Shown: piece after piece, positions 8,354 through 16,713 of the stretch
Numbering within the stretch: position 1 is the stretch's first letter
Layout: the number at the start of each line of letters is the position of its first letter
NCBI GenBank assembly: GCA_046758085.1
Contig: JBHHZP010000049.1
Span: 1-22,567, forward strand
Source: VRUB01 sp046758085
GTDB lineage: Bacteria; Pseudomonadota; Gammaproteobacteria; Acidiferrobacterales; SPGG2
Length of the DNA: 22,567 nucleotides
Direction of reading: 5' to 3'
Notes under the pieces: model-generated
Database searches by the model: none
Told to the model about the DNA's origin: nothing
What the model saw: only the letters and a program-made list of their open reading frames with translations
Translations under genes and position numbers: made by a program

Positions 8354-10510
8354 ATGGCAACTCAAAGTCCTGACAATGCGTTACCGCCGGCCTACCGGCT
8401 GGGCGAGTACATCATCGAGTCCGTGCTCGGTCACGGGGGATTCGGTATTACTTACCTTGCCCGGGACACCAAGCTCAGCTCACGCGTCGCGATCAAGGAG
8501 TACTTCCCGCAGGCATTCGCTATTCGCGATAAACAGTCTACGATCATCCCCAGGCCCGAGGGTACGGATACCTATCAATGGGGCTTGCGGGAGTTCCTAA
8601 AAGAAGGCCGGGCGCTGGCCAAGTTCAAGCACAACCACATCGTGCGCGTGCTGCGTTTCCTGGAGGCCAACGGCACCGCCTACATGGTGATGGAGTACGA
8701 GGAGGGAGAGAGTCTCGCCCGCTATTTGCGCCGGAGTGGGGGTTTTTTGAATGAGTCAATGCTGTTGAGCGTGTTTTTGCCGATCCTGGGAGGTTTGCAG
8801 GCGGTGCATGATACAGGGTTGTTACATCTGGATATCAAGCCTGAAAATATTTATCTGCGCAGCAATGGGCAGCCGATGCTGATCGATTTCGGCTCCGCGC
8901 GCCAGGCGAAAAGCCGTGACACGAAGGATCAAAACATTACGCTCACACCCGCCTATGCTGCGTTGGAGCAATATCCGGATCACGGCAAGCAAGGACCGTG
9001 GACCGACGTTTATTCGATCGGGGCGACCCTCTACCGTTGTGTCACGGGTAAGATACCGGTTGATGCCATGGATCGTTACAAGCTTTTGAGAGAGAAAAAG
9101 CAAGACCCGTTGACGCTTGCAACCGCATATCAGCGGCCTTTGTATACATCCTATATTCGTGAGAGCGTGGACTGGGCCATGAAGCTCTCTCCAAAGGAGC
9201 GCCCGCATACCGCGTTCGCCCTGCAACGAGCCCTGATGGGCCACGGGATGAGCAACGACAAACCCACTGCGCAATCGAGCGTTAATTACAAATCCGGCTA
9301 TATAGGCATTGCCAAGGTGGTGAGGCCGGAAGATCTCCCGAAAAAAATCAAGCAAGGTGTTCTGGGTAAAGTTCTGGTCGGCATGCTGCTTTTGATCGGC
9401 GCCGGGATATTTACCCTGAAGTACTTACTCGAGAACGAGTTCGTTACAGAGACGCAGGTGTATGAAAATATCGCCTACGTCGAGAATGTCGTCAAAGATG
9501 TGATGAACCCGGGACAGCGTGCCCGCGAGAGCGCACCGGCCGCACGCAGCCAGCCCCGGACGAGCACACCAGCGGTACACACCCGCCCAAGCAATCCGGC
9601 TAGGCGCAAACACAACGCACCCTTCGATGCTGCCAAGGTGCTGGTCAAGAATCTAAACGGTCATGGGGACTGGGTCCAGTCACTGGCGTTCCTCCAAGAC
9701 GGTCGCATGCTTGCCTCGGCATCTACCGACGGCGTGGTGAAACTGTGGAACCTGGAAACGGGGAACGTGGAGCGCACATTTTCCAGCAACAATGATATGG
9801 GCAGTTCGGTCGCTGTGTCGCCCGACGGCAGGTGGCTGGCGACCACGGGCGATAACAATATTATCAGGCTCTGGAATGTCAGGACGAATAGCCTTGAAGG
9901 CCAGCTCGAGGGTCATTCCGGAGGTATTAACGATATGGCCTTCTCGCCGGATAGCAAGATCCTGGCGTCGACCAGCATGGATCAGTCGCTAATTCTCTGG
10001 GACGTCAAAGCCAAACGTATCGCTCGCCACATTTCCGGGTACAAGCATAATGTGTTGACGGTCGCATTTTCGCCCAATGGCCGGCGGCTTGCGACCGGTG
10101 ACGCCCGTGGCGAGATCAGGTACTGGCAGACCTCCACCGGGAACCTGGCGGGGTATTTGCAGGGGCACGACGGGAAAATCACGTCGATCGCATTTTCGCC
10201 TGACGGTCGATGGTTGGCCTCAGGCGGAACGGACCAGTTTCTCAAGTTGTGGGACACCGGGCTCGAACGTCACGATCGGACCTTTAGTGGTGCGCCGGAG
10301 ACGGTGTACACGGTCATCTTCTCGCCGGACAGCAGATGGTTGATCGTGGGCGGTACGGGTGACGCTATCCAACTATGGAGCATCGAGTCAGGCGAGCTCG
10401 TCCATCAGTTATTCGGTCACAACACTAATATCTTCGCCGTTGCACTTTCGCCCGATGGCAGCTTGTTGGCCGCAGGCGGGGACGACGAAACGGTGAGAGT
10501 ATGGAGATAA
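8354..10510 (+). CDS. Membrane Ser/Thr protein kinase with C-terminal WD40 propeller
   Basis: The 718-residue protein has an N-terminal Hanks-type kinase domain (about residues 15-285). The G-loop is GHGGFG at 26-31, the ATP lysine is K48 in VAIKEYFP, the catalytic loop is H158-L-D160-IKPEN, and DFG is at 178-180. The usual HRD arginine is leucine, which makes it a non-RD kinase. One transmembrane helix follows at about 337-359, then a Pro/Ser/Arg-rich linker. Seven WD40 repeats (about 435-718), each with an FSPDG-type turn and an LW[DNS]-type end, form one closed propeller that is expected to be periplasmic. WD40-fused kinases probably transmit a signal from a protein or ligand bound by the propeller. 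Start: ATG 8354 fits the family N-terminus; ATG 8318 is also in frame. Confidence 0.93.
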   Translation: MATQSPDNALPPAYRLGEYIIESVLGHGGFGITYLARDTKLSSRVAIKEYFPQAFAIRDKQSTIIPRPEGTDTYQWGLREFLKEGRALAKFKHNHIVRVLRFLEANGTAYMVMEYEEGESLARYLRRSGGFLNESMLLSVFLPILGGLQAVHDTGLLHLDIKPENIYLRSNGQPMLIDFGSARQAKSRDTKDQNITLTPAYAALEQYPDHGKQGPWTDVYSIGATLYRCVTGKIPVDAMDRYKLLREKKQDPLTLATAYQRPLYTSYIRESVDWAMKLSPKERPHTAFALQRALMGHGMSNDKPTAQSSVNYKSGYIGIAKVVRPEDLPKKIKQGVLGKVLVGMLLLIGAGIFTLKYLLENEFVTETQVYENIAYVENVVKDVMNPGQRARESAPAARSQPRTSTPAVHTRPSNPARRKHNAPFDAAKVLVKNLNGHGDWVQSLAFLQDGRMLASASTDGVVKLWNLETGNVERTFSSNNDMGSSVAVSPDGRWLATTGDNNIIRLWNVRTNSLEGQLEGHSGGINDMAFSPDSKILASTSMDQSLILWDVKAKRIARHISGYKHNVLTVAFSPNGRRLATGDARGEIRYWQTSTGNLAGYLQGHDGKITSIAFSPDGRWLASGGTDQFLKLWDTGLERHDRTFSGAPETVYTVIFSPDSRWLIVGGTGDAIQLWSIESGELVHQLFGHNTNIFAVALSPDGSLLAAGGDDETVRVWR

Positions 10511-10980
10511 CGCGTCTATGCATGGTCCAGACCGACCTTGCGACAGTGAACAGGGTGCTGAAAAAGTCCTTCGGTGTTACTTCCGTTGTCCCATAAACTC
10601 GCACCATAGCCCGGTAAATCAATTGAGCATTTATTTCTAAGCCCGTTGCAAGCCCGGGAAGCCGGCACCGAGCCGACAGGGGGTATTCGCGGCGTGTCTC
10701 GGAAATAAATGTTCGCCATGTCTTGACCGGGGCCCATTTTAAAAAAAACCCTCACTGTTAACGAGTTCCAGGGAGTCATGGCAAAATATGTGGGGCAGCG
10801 GTACCTTCCATGCACCGCTCTAAACTGAAAGCATTCTGATGCCCGGCACTGCATGTCCGAATGCTTGCCCCTTGCGCCGAATCGTCGTACGATAATTGAG
10901 ATCTAATGTTCGGCTTCCTTTCCGGCATTCACCACATGTTCCCTTAGCACGTCGTTGGAAAAGAGAAACGAGCCTGCCGT
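10511..10980. other. Non-coding stretch, possible insertion-sequence remnant
   Basis: I see no convincing gene in these 470 bases. Position 10549 begins GGGTGCTGAAAAAGTCC, which resembles terminal sequences I associate with some insertion sequences; no transposase fragment is seen. A 10-bp perfect inverted repeat (CATTTATTTC at 10628-10637, GAAATAAATG at 10702-10711; 12 of 13 bases if extended outward) encloses 64 GC-rich bases. An A-tract of eight lies near 10740. Confidence 0.35.
10628..10711. repeat. Inverted repeat, 10-bp arms, 64-base interior
   Basis: CATTTATTTC at 10628-10637 is the exact reverse complement of GAAATAAATG at 10702-10711. Outward extension adds two matches after one mismatch. 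The interior contains two near-copies of AAGCCCG. It could be a large hairpin, or a mini-element between the kinase gene and the next ORF. Confidence 0.5.
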
Positions 10981-11460
10981 ATGAATGCTCAGAGAAAACA
11001 TCTTTTCATTGAAGATCCCGGTCCAGGCCCCTGGCGACTTATCAGCAGGATAGGGCCAAAGGGATTGATATTGATTGTTATCATGGCGGCTGTCCTTGTT
11101 GCTGCCGTAATCGCCTATGCTGTCTCCGCCGGCCATCCCGTGGAGTTTTTTGGCTTGAGCATCGGGCAAAGCAATGAAGAACTGGTTTCAGAGATCGGTG
11201 ATCTGAAGAAACAGCTGAGCGAGCGACCAACGGTTGCTGACATGGAGACGCTTAAAATAGAGATCGCCAAATCATTGACACCTTCTGACCTGCCTGGCAT
11301 CTGGAGCCCGGGCGCATCGAAGGAAGACATGATCTACAAGGTCCAGGAGCTGAAAAAGAACGCCGATGATTACCGCGAGCTCTCGGTCAGCATCGACGTA
11401 TTGTTTCTGAGGCTCGAGCGGAAGATAGCAAACTCCGGGGCTCGATCAATACGAATATAA
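10981..11460 (+). CDS. Membrane-anchored coiled-coil protein (5' part of a probable frameshifted gene)
   Basis: This 159-codon frame has a cytoplasmic basic N-terminus, one membrane helix at about residues 28-49 (GLILIVIMAAVLVAAVIAYAV), and then helical segments rich in Glu/Lys (65-82 and 117-150) that look like coiled coil. The last residues, after about 150, lose this character and end at TAA 11458-11460. The -1 frame over the same end gives a smooth continuation into a peptidoglycan-binding-like domain (next entry). I therefore think this is the front of one protein of about 239 residues. It lies downstream of the receptor kinase on the same strand, but 470 bases away. The ribosome-binding site is weak. 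Confidence 0.72.
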   Translation: MNAQRKHLFIEDPGPGPWRLISRIGPKGLILIVIMAAVLVAAVIAYAVSAGHPVEFFGLSIGQSNEELVSEIGDLKKQLSERPTVADMETLKIEIAKSLTPSDLPGIWSPGASKEDMIYKVQELKKNADDYRELSVSIDVLFLRLERKIANSGARSIRI

Positions 11461-11462
11461 AT

Positions 11463-11699
11463 GCGAATGGCGAACAGGAGACCTTTCAACTGATACAAGC
11501 TGTGCTCCGATCGATCAACGCGTTCGAGGGTGTGCCGGACGGTAACCAGGCCTCGACCAACAGGGCCTTGGTCGCGTTTCAACAGGCTTACAATGATGAT
11601 GCTCCGCGGAAACTGGAGCTAAAACCACTCGGCTTCTTCGGCCGGCGCACCTTGTCCATCATCCGCGACGAGTACTGGAGGATCATTCGGGAATCGTAA
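11463..11699 (+). CDS. Peptidoglycan-binding-like domain (3' part of the frameshifted gene)
   Basis: This frame is -1 relative to the preceding one. It encodes NGEQETFQLIQAVLRSINAF, then GVPDGNQASTNRALVAFQQA and LGFFGRRTLSIIRDEYW. The order 'LQ helix, DG..T..AV..FQ, G.FG..T...I' is that of the PG_binding_1 fold. There is no ATG in frame before it, only a GTG at 11502 inside the domain, so independent translation is unlikely. A missing G in the GGGG run near 11436-11439, or a -1 slip around there, would join the two parts. Product if joined: an inner-membrane anchored protein reaching the cell wall. Confidence 0.6.
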   Translation, partial: ANGEQETFQLIQAVLRSINAFEGVPDGNQASTNRALVAFQQAYNDDAPRKLELKPLGFFGRRTLSIIRDEYWRIIRES

Positions 11700-12545
11700 G
11701 ACGCGCGCACCATCATTCGGCGCCATTTCCGCGCTAGGCAGCGATCACCATGGTACGGAGGTGCGGCAGCGTCGCACGAAATGGTGGGCATGCGCCGAAG
11801 GCAGGGGCTCAAGCGGGTGTTGGATGTGCGCGGACACTGCGCGCGTCCGGACGTCTTCGAGTTGCGGGTGTATACAGACGCGTGCCCGTTGATTGAAACT
11901 ATGGCTATGCCCTCGGGATCCGTGGGCGCGGGACCCGAGGTGCACAAGCCGGGCCAGACCTGACTGCTCGGTCCTAGGCTGTCCCAATGACAGCGCGGTA
12001 GCGATGGCGTCACCCGATTGCCTATACCAGCGGTAACCGAGGCCCTCATCCAACGCCCGCCCTTCCTCCCCGGAAAATTGCTCTGACTCCAGGCTCGGCA
12101 CTCTTTCGGATGCTAGGCCGACACGTGGACGTGCGGATCCGGTATGCGCCAGCCGTTTTGCGCGCGTCTCACAGCTCGGTGGACGCGAGCGATATTGGCG
12201 CGATTGTTGCTAGATAAGAAGGCGGTAGCCGGAACTGAACGAGGCCAATTTTGCAGACTATTCAGTGCACGAGGCGGTCGCACGCCGTATCCGTGAGATA
12301 GATGCGTGGTGAATATTTTTGTATGGGCGGGCCGGGACCCACCCGGAGTACGTGCGCGTGGGGATAACAATCTGGCAGTCAATGACCAAAGACTTCGGTA
12401 CTTTTCGCCGTATCTTCAACACCGCGCACGATGGGAAAGCAGAGCATGGCAGTAGCGCGGGAGATACAAACGCAAACTGCCGAAAAGGTGCGACGGGCCG
12501 CGTGGCCCAGAAATTGCCTACCGCGTTGGTGGGAGAGGGGGTGTA
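11700..12545. other. Long poorly coding region with decayed coding traces
   Basis: These 846 bases contain no gene I can support. Short frames show protein-like character but are broken. One is a plus-strand piece at about 12229-12312, PELNEANFADYSVHEAV, continuing RRIREIDAW to TGA and preceded by in-frame stops at 12226 and 12211. Another is a 75-codon plus frame (12319-12546, TTG start) that overlaps the next ATG. A 60-codon plus frame at 11781-11963 and minus-strand frames at 11745-12101 and 11588-12049 have no recognisable family. I read it as a degraded gene region. Confidence 0.35.
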
Positions 12546-12992
12546 ATGCCAGGTTTTTCTAAGACTGCTCACGAGTCGCTCAAGGTCACGCTGGGGCAGG
12601 ATTTCGACCACGTGCGGCAGCTTATCATAGATACCGAGGAGTCGATCCGCGCGTTCGAAGGAACTCTGGATGAGAAAACCCTGAAGGCGATTGCCGAGTT
12701 TTGCCGCGAGTTGGTGCTTACCATGCCACGCGGCGACACGGGCGTCGCAAAACTTAATCATCTTGATCAAAGACTGCGTTCAGAGCGCGATCCGAGGCAC
12801 CATGCCGCATGGATCGCGGCCAATCTGCTCATTGCAGATCGTGCGCGAGAACAAGGAGACTGCGACGGCCTGATGGCATCGTTCGCGGTCGCTACCTTGC
12901 AAGTCGAGATCGAGACATTCCTTGAGCGTCATGGTGTTGACGCCTGGGGCGTTGCCTACACGGACGTGCCGAGATTCGAGCAGGTCCGTTAA
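12546..12992 (+). CDS. Hypothetical helical protein
   Basis: The start at ATG 12546 is preceded by a strong purine-rich site (GGGAGAGGGGG, about 7 bases before). The 148-residue product has no signal peptide or membrane segment and reads as mostly alpha-helical with balanced charge. The first part has HVRQLIIDTEESIRAFEG and LDEKTLKAIAEFCRELV, and the middle has HHAAWIAANLLIADRAREQG. I do not recognise a family. The coding character is good: sense-strand codon use is like that of its neighbours and there is a clear ribosome-binding site. It is probably cytoplasmic. Confidence 0.7.
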   Translation: MPGFSKTAHESLKVTLGQDFDHVRQLIIDTEESIRAFEGTLDEKTLKAIAEFCRELVLTMPRGDTGVAKLNHLDQRLRSERDPRHHAAWIAANLLIADRAREQGDCDGLMASFAVATLQVEIETFLERHGVDAWGVAYTDVPRFEQVR

Positions 12993-13420
12993 AGACGATT
13001 TCTGAAAATCCCGGGCTATCGACAGCGCACGCCGTGATGAACGGGCAGCGCACGGTCCAATGTCGCCCCAAGGCTCAGATGCGCCATCCTGGCCGGACGA
13101 CAGATCTCCCGCTATATAAACGTGTGCAATGTGCCGCCACCCAATGTTGTGCGTTGCGAAGCGACATGCAAGGCGCCACATCATGATCGGCTCGTTTATT
13201 GTGATAATCCTTGTCTTCCTCGTCCATTGTTCCGGCAATGACTAACAAGCTTATGTCCGGTGCAAAATGACGTACAATATAGCGTTGCGGGCTCCTCCGC
13301 ACGATAGCCAGGGTATTCGTCAACGGATGTGGTTCTGGCAGAGCGGTTAACTATAGGTAATTCAACGATATCGAGCACCCAGATCATGCTCGTCCGGATT
13401 CGGAGGCCGGTGAAAGAAGG
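12993..13420. other. Intergenic region
   Basis: About 430 bases have no supportable gene. Short minus-strand frames (13238-12780, which overlaps the previous gene, and 13323-13075) have no family resemblance. AT-rich boxes such as TATATAAA near 13112 and TACAATAT near 13272 could be promoter elements, but no paired -35 box is clear. Confidence 0.3.
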
Positions 13421-13753
13421 ATGAGTAACGTGGTCACGACGTTCGCACAGCGGCTTGGCCCATTGCGGCTCCTGTTGATATTGCTCGGAGTTATCATCAT
13501 TGTATTTACGCCTGCGGCAGGCACTCCCGCGATTTACACAGGTTGGAGCTTCGTCCCCACAGTGCTTGTTCCCGTGCTGGCACCGTTGGTGTTCGTGATT
13601 TTCTTGTTGGATACGCTAATGAGCTGGGTATTCATGAGTGGAAAGGACGATACTGAGCGAAGCCACTATAAGACGATCTTGATCACAGATGCCGTATTTG
13701 CCGCGGTAATCGCGGTCTCCTGGGTGCCGTACTACCTGGCGCTCGGCGAGTAG
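13421..13753 (+). CDS. Small integral membrane protein, three predicted helices
   Basis: This 110-residue protein has hydrophobic segments at about 14-37, 45-73 and 87-107, joined by a short charged loop (SGKDDTERSHYKT) after the second. I do not recognise a family. AAGAAGG abuts the ATG at 13421, which is too close for normal initiation. An in-frame GTG at 13430 would have ideal spacing (9 bases), so the real start may be 13430. No partner genes overlap it. Confidence 0.72.
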   Translation: MSNVVTTFAQRLGPLRLLLILLGVIIIVFTPAAGTPAIYTGWSFVPTVLVPVLAPLVFVIFLLDTLMSWVFMSGKDDTERSHYKTILITDAVFAAVIAVSWVPYYLALGE

Positions 13754-14125
13754 ATCGCGTCCGGATACGAAGAGTAGGTATCGTCGAATCAGCCGATCAT
13801 TCTTGTAATGGACCAAGGCAAGACGGACTCGCGTGGTGTTCTGAGCATTTGCGCTGTTTCACTCGAACGTGAACTAACCGCGAGCGGTGTAGGACATGCG
13901 CGATATTCAGTGCAGTCAACGGATTTAGGTTATGACGCGCACGCACTGTCTGGACGACACCGGTTAATCTTCGCCCGCACGGCCCGCCTGTTGTCCGGCG
14001 TTGCCACAGAACCATCTCTTGGGCGTGACAGTCTACAGGGGTAGACTGATCTTTGAAGGTTCGTTATATAGACATAGCGCATGCAGATCGCGCATATTGG
14101 TCACCCGGCAGAGGAATCGGTACTT
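13754..14125. other. Intergenic region
   Basis: About 370 bases show no gene I can support. A 78-codon plus frame (13808-14044) starts at an ATG without a ribosome-binding site and resembles no family. The AT-rich box TTATATAGAC at 14062-14071 may belong to a promoter for the PDZ gene. Confidence 0.3.
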
Positions 14126-14503
14126 GTGTCGTTCAGAAATCTGTTAGCAGCGTCAGCATTATTCTTCCAGCTTATGTCGTTGCCGGCGCTGGCGGAAATC
14201 TGGCTCGGCATGGAGGTTGGTCGCGTGCCCCCCAACACCGCCGCGGTCCACGATCTGGCCCCGGGTGCCGGAGCGCACATTGCTAAGATAATCCCAAGGA
14301 GTCCAGCTGACCAGGCCGGCCTAGAGTCCGGCGATATCATTCTTCGAATGGACTACCGACCGGTAAGCGGACCGGGGAGCATTTTGAGAATTGCACAAAA
14401 CCTGCAAGCGGGGCAGTCCGTACCTGTCCAGATTTTGCGCTACGGGAAAATCATGCAAATCTACATAGTGCCGCGGCCTCGGGGTGAGGGCCCCGTGGAA
14501 TGA
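14126..14503 (+). CDS. Exported PDZ-domain protein
   Basis: The GTG at 14126 is preceded by GAGGAA with 9 bases spacing and gives a 125-residue protein that begins directly with a Sec signal peptide (cleavage after LPALA, about residue 23). An upstream ATG at 14081 would add a 15-residue extension with no ribosome-binding site. The mature part is almost entirely one PDZ domain. It has the carboxylate-binding-loop region WLGMEV, AHIAKIIPRSPADQAGLESGDIIL, and a final strand with VPVQILRYGKIMQIYIV. Such domains in DegP-type proteases and RseP bind exposed C-termini or membrane-protein tails. Here the domain stands alone without a protease, so it is probably an adaptor or scaffold in the periplasm. 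Confidence 0.85.
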   Translation: MSFRNLLAASALFFQLMSLPALAEIWLGMEVGRVPPNTAAVHDLAPGAGAHIAKIIPRSPADQAGLESGDIILRMDYRPVSGPGSILRIAQNLQAGQSVPVQILRYGKIMQIYIVPRPRGEGPVE

Positions 14504-14654
14504 CGCTTCTGACCCCCGCCTGGTAAGGATCTCTAGGTGAGGCGCGCAAGGTCGATGGACGGAAATAACGGCTGCAAAGCATTGCGGCGTAGAGTTCCCG
14601 AGTAATAGCCTTTTGGCGCCACCAATCGTCACAGGAATCACATAGGGTATCTCC

Positions 14655-16208
14655 GTGCTGGAACTGCATCGTCTCCTCGACGCTGTACCGAAAGGACTCT
14701 TGAGAGAGGGCAAGAAGGGCATCGAGAAGGAGAGCCTGCGTGTTACGGGCGACGGCAGGATCGCACGCTCACCACATCCCCGCGTACTGGGTTCGGCGCT
14801 CACACATCCTTATATTACTACGGATTACTCCGAGGCCCTGCTGGAGTTCATAACTCCGCCATTCCCAGAAGTGCGCGAGTCGCTGGATTTCCTATGTCAG
14901 ATTCACCGGTTCGTGTACAAAAATCTTGACGACGAATTGCTGTGGGCGACTAGCATGCCTTGCGCACTAGCGAGCGAAAACAGCATTCCTATTGCCACCT
15001 ATGGCCGCTCCAACGTGGGTATGATGAAGCACGTATATCGAAGGGGCCTTATGTATCGTTACGGTGGCGCAATGCAGGCGATTGCCGGTGTTCACTTTAA
15101 CTACTCTCTCCCCAATGATCTCTGGCCGGTGTTGAAAGATTTCGTGAACGACCCGAGCCCGCTGCAAGAGTTCGTATCTAACTACTACTTTCATCTGATC
15201 CGCAACTTTCAGCGTCTAGGCTGGTTGATTCCATATTTGTTTGGGACCTCACCCGCCGTGTGCAAGTCATTTTTGCCTAACCGGCCGACAGGATTGGCCG
15301 AGTTCGATGCACACACTTTGTTCCTTCCGTATGCTACGTCATTACGCATGAGCGATATCGGCTACAAGAACACAACTCAAGCTAGTCTCAATATTTCCTA
15401 CAACGATCTGGATGAGTATGTCACCAGTCTTACGCATGCGATCGAAACACCGTTTCCCGAATACGAGAAAATCGGGGTTGTCGTGAACGGCGAGTACCGT
15501 CAGCTTAATGCGAACATCTTGCAAATTGAGAACGAGTACTACAGTTTCATGCGCCCGAAACAGATTGCGCGTTCTGGTGAAAAGCCGACGCTGGCCCTTA
15601 AACGCAGAGGCGTGCAATACGTCGAGCTGCGGGCATTGGATGTGAGTGCCTACGATCCGGTCGGCGTGAACGAGAACCAACTTCGCTTTCTCGAGGCATT
15701 CCTCGTGCTATGCGTGGTGTACGGCAGTCCACCGATGAGCGCGGAGGAGAGAGGGCGGATCGACTACAACCAACGTATGGTCGTGGGCTACGGGCGCGAT
15801 CCCTCTATAAGGCTGCAGCGGCAGGAACATACGACATCTCTAAGAGATTGGGCGCGAGAGATCTATGACCACATGCAAGGGGTGTGCGAGCTGTTCGATG
15901 GAGGCACGAGTGAACGGTTGTACTCGGCCGCGCTTGAGGCGCAACTCCCGGCCATCAACGATCCCGAGCGCACCCCTTCGGCCCGGTTGCTTGCTGATAT
16001 GCGGGCCAACAAAGAACCGTTTTCCGAGTTTGCGATGCGCATGTCCATGCAACACGAGCGATATTTCAAGCAGCTAACGCTCCCCGAAGCGCGAGCGAAG
16101 CAATTCAAGCAGGTTGCAGAAGAGTCGCTGCAACGGCAGCGTGAGATCGAGGCGGCCGATAAGGTGTCCTTCGAAGAGTACCTGAAACGCTACTTCGCGC
16201 AGTCATGA
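14655..16208 (+). CDS. gshA: Glutamate-cysteine ligase (gamma-proteobacterial type)
   Basis: This 517-residue protein is nearly the same length as E. coli GshA (518). It joins glutamate and cysteine with ATP in the first step of glutathione synthesis, in the cytoplasm. Clear family segments are GIEKESLRV near the N-terminus, GSALTHPYITTDYSEALLEF (about 46-65), SMPCAL, YGRSNVGMMKHVYRRGL, and the region with GVHFNYSLP. Start: GTG at 14655, the first start in frame with the homologous N-terminus, with a modest AGGGT about 9 bases upstream. It is followed 141 bases later by bolA, whose product works with glutaredoxins on glutathione-ligated Fe-S clusters, so the pairing is sensible. No truncation or missing region was noticed. 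Confidence 0.97.
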   Translation: MLELHRLLDAVPKGLLREGKKGIEKESLRVTGDGRIARSPHPRVLGSALTHPYITTDYSEALLEFITPPFPEVRESLDFLCQIHRFVYKNLDDELLWATSMPCALASENSIPIATYGRSNVGMMKHVYRRGLMYRYGGAMQAIAGVHFNYSLPNDLWPVLKDFVNDPSPLQEFVSNYYFHLIRNFQRLGWLIPYLFGTSPAVCKSFLPNRPTGLAEFDAHTLFLPYATSLRMSDIGYKNTTQASLNISYNDLDEYVTSLTHAIETPFPEYEKIGVVVNGEYRQLNANILQIENEYYSFMRPKQIARSGEKPTLALKRRGVQYVELRALDVSAYDPVGVNENQLRFLEAFLVLCVVYGSPPMSAEERGRIDYNQRMVVGYGRDPSIRLQRQEHTTSLRDWAREIYDHMQGVCELFDGGTSERLYSAALEAQLPAINDPERTPSARLLADMRANKEPFSEFAMRMSMQHERYFKQLTLPEARAKQFKQVAEESLQRQREIEAADKVSFEEYLKRYFAQS

Positions 16209-16266
16209 GTGAGGCTGGGAGGACCGCATCCCCCACACGTGTTCTGGAGGGTGTTGCATCGCGCTT

Positions 16267-16290
16267 AACCCCCGATTTTGTCGGGTTTAT
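16267..16290 (+). terminator. Weak candidate rho-independent terminator after gshA
   Basis: CCCGA at 16271-16275 pairs with TCGGG at 16281-16285 over a TTTTG loop, followed by TTTATT. The stem is short (5 bp, extendable past a two-base bulge), so activity is uncertain. Confidence 0.35.
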
Positions 16291-16349
16291 TGCGTTCCGT
16301 CTGATGTTATCCTTCCAAACATGGATACAGGATCAGTTAGGCCGCAGTC

Positions 16350-16670
16350 ATGATGACCCAAGCCGTTATTGAGAGCAAGCTCAGACAGGGTTTAGACCCG
16401 GTCCACCTCGAGGTGGTCAACGAAAGTCCCATGCACAATGTGCCACCCGGCTCCGAGTCTCATTTCAAAGTGACGGTGGTAGCGGAGCAGTTCGAAGGCA
16501 AAATGCTCGTTGCGCGCCATCGTCTTGTCAATGAGCTTCTGGCCGAGGAGCTTGCGGGTCCGGTACATGCGCTGGCGTTGCACACGCTGACGCCAGACGA
16601 GTGGTTCGAAGCAAGCGGCCAGTCAGCCGACTCACCGCCTTGCATGGGCGGTTCCAAGGCGGAGGGGTGA
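16350..16670 (+). CDS. bolA: BolA family protein
   Basis: This 106-residue protein is very close to E. coli BolA in layout. ESPMHNVPPGSESHFKV at about 25-41 holds the family's conserved histidine and loop. It is followed by a variable strand pair, RHRLVNELLAEEL, and the signature VHALALHTLTPDEW at 72-85. BolA binds monothiol glutaredoxin and shared [2Fe-2S] clusters, and influences cell shape and stress responses. The tail after residue 90 is Ser/Gly-rich and unstructured. Two ATGs stand in tandem at 16350 and 16353; either may be used. It sits between gshA and the DUF1244 gene. Confidence 0.95.
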   Translation: MMTQAVIESKLRQGLDPVHLEVVNESPMHNVPPGSESHFKVTVVAEQFEGKMLVARHRLVNELLAEELAGPVHALALHTLTPDEWFEASGQSADSPPCMGGSKAEG

Positions 16671-16713
16671 TCGGGCTGTGGTACCGGTGCAACGAGAATG
16701 AGAGGAGTACGCA

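Noticed and set aside
13808..14044. 78-codon plus-strand frame before the PDZ gene
   Set aside because: No ribosome-binding site and no protein-like pattern of hydrophobic residues.
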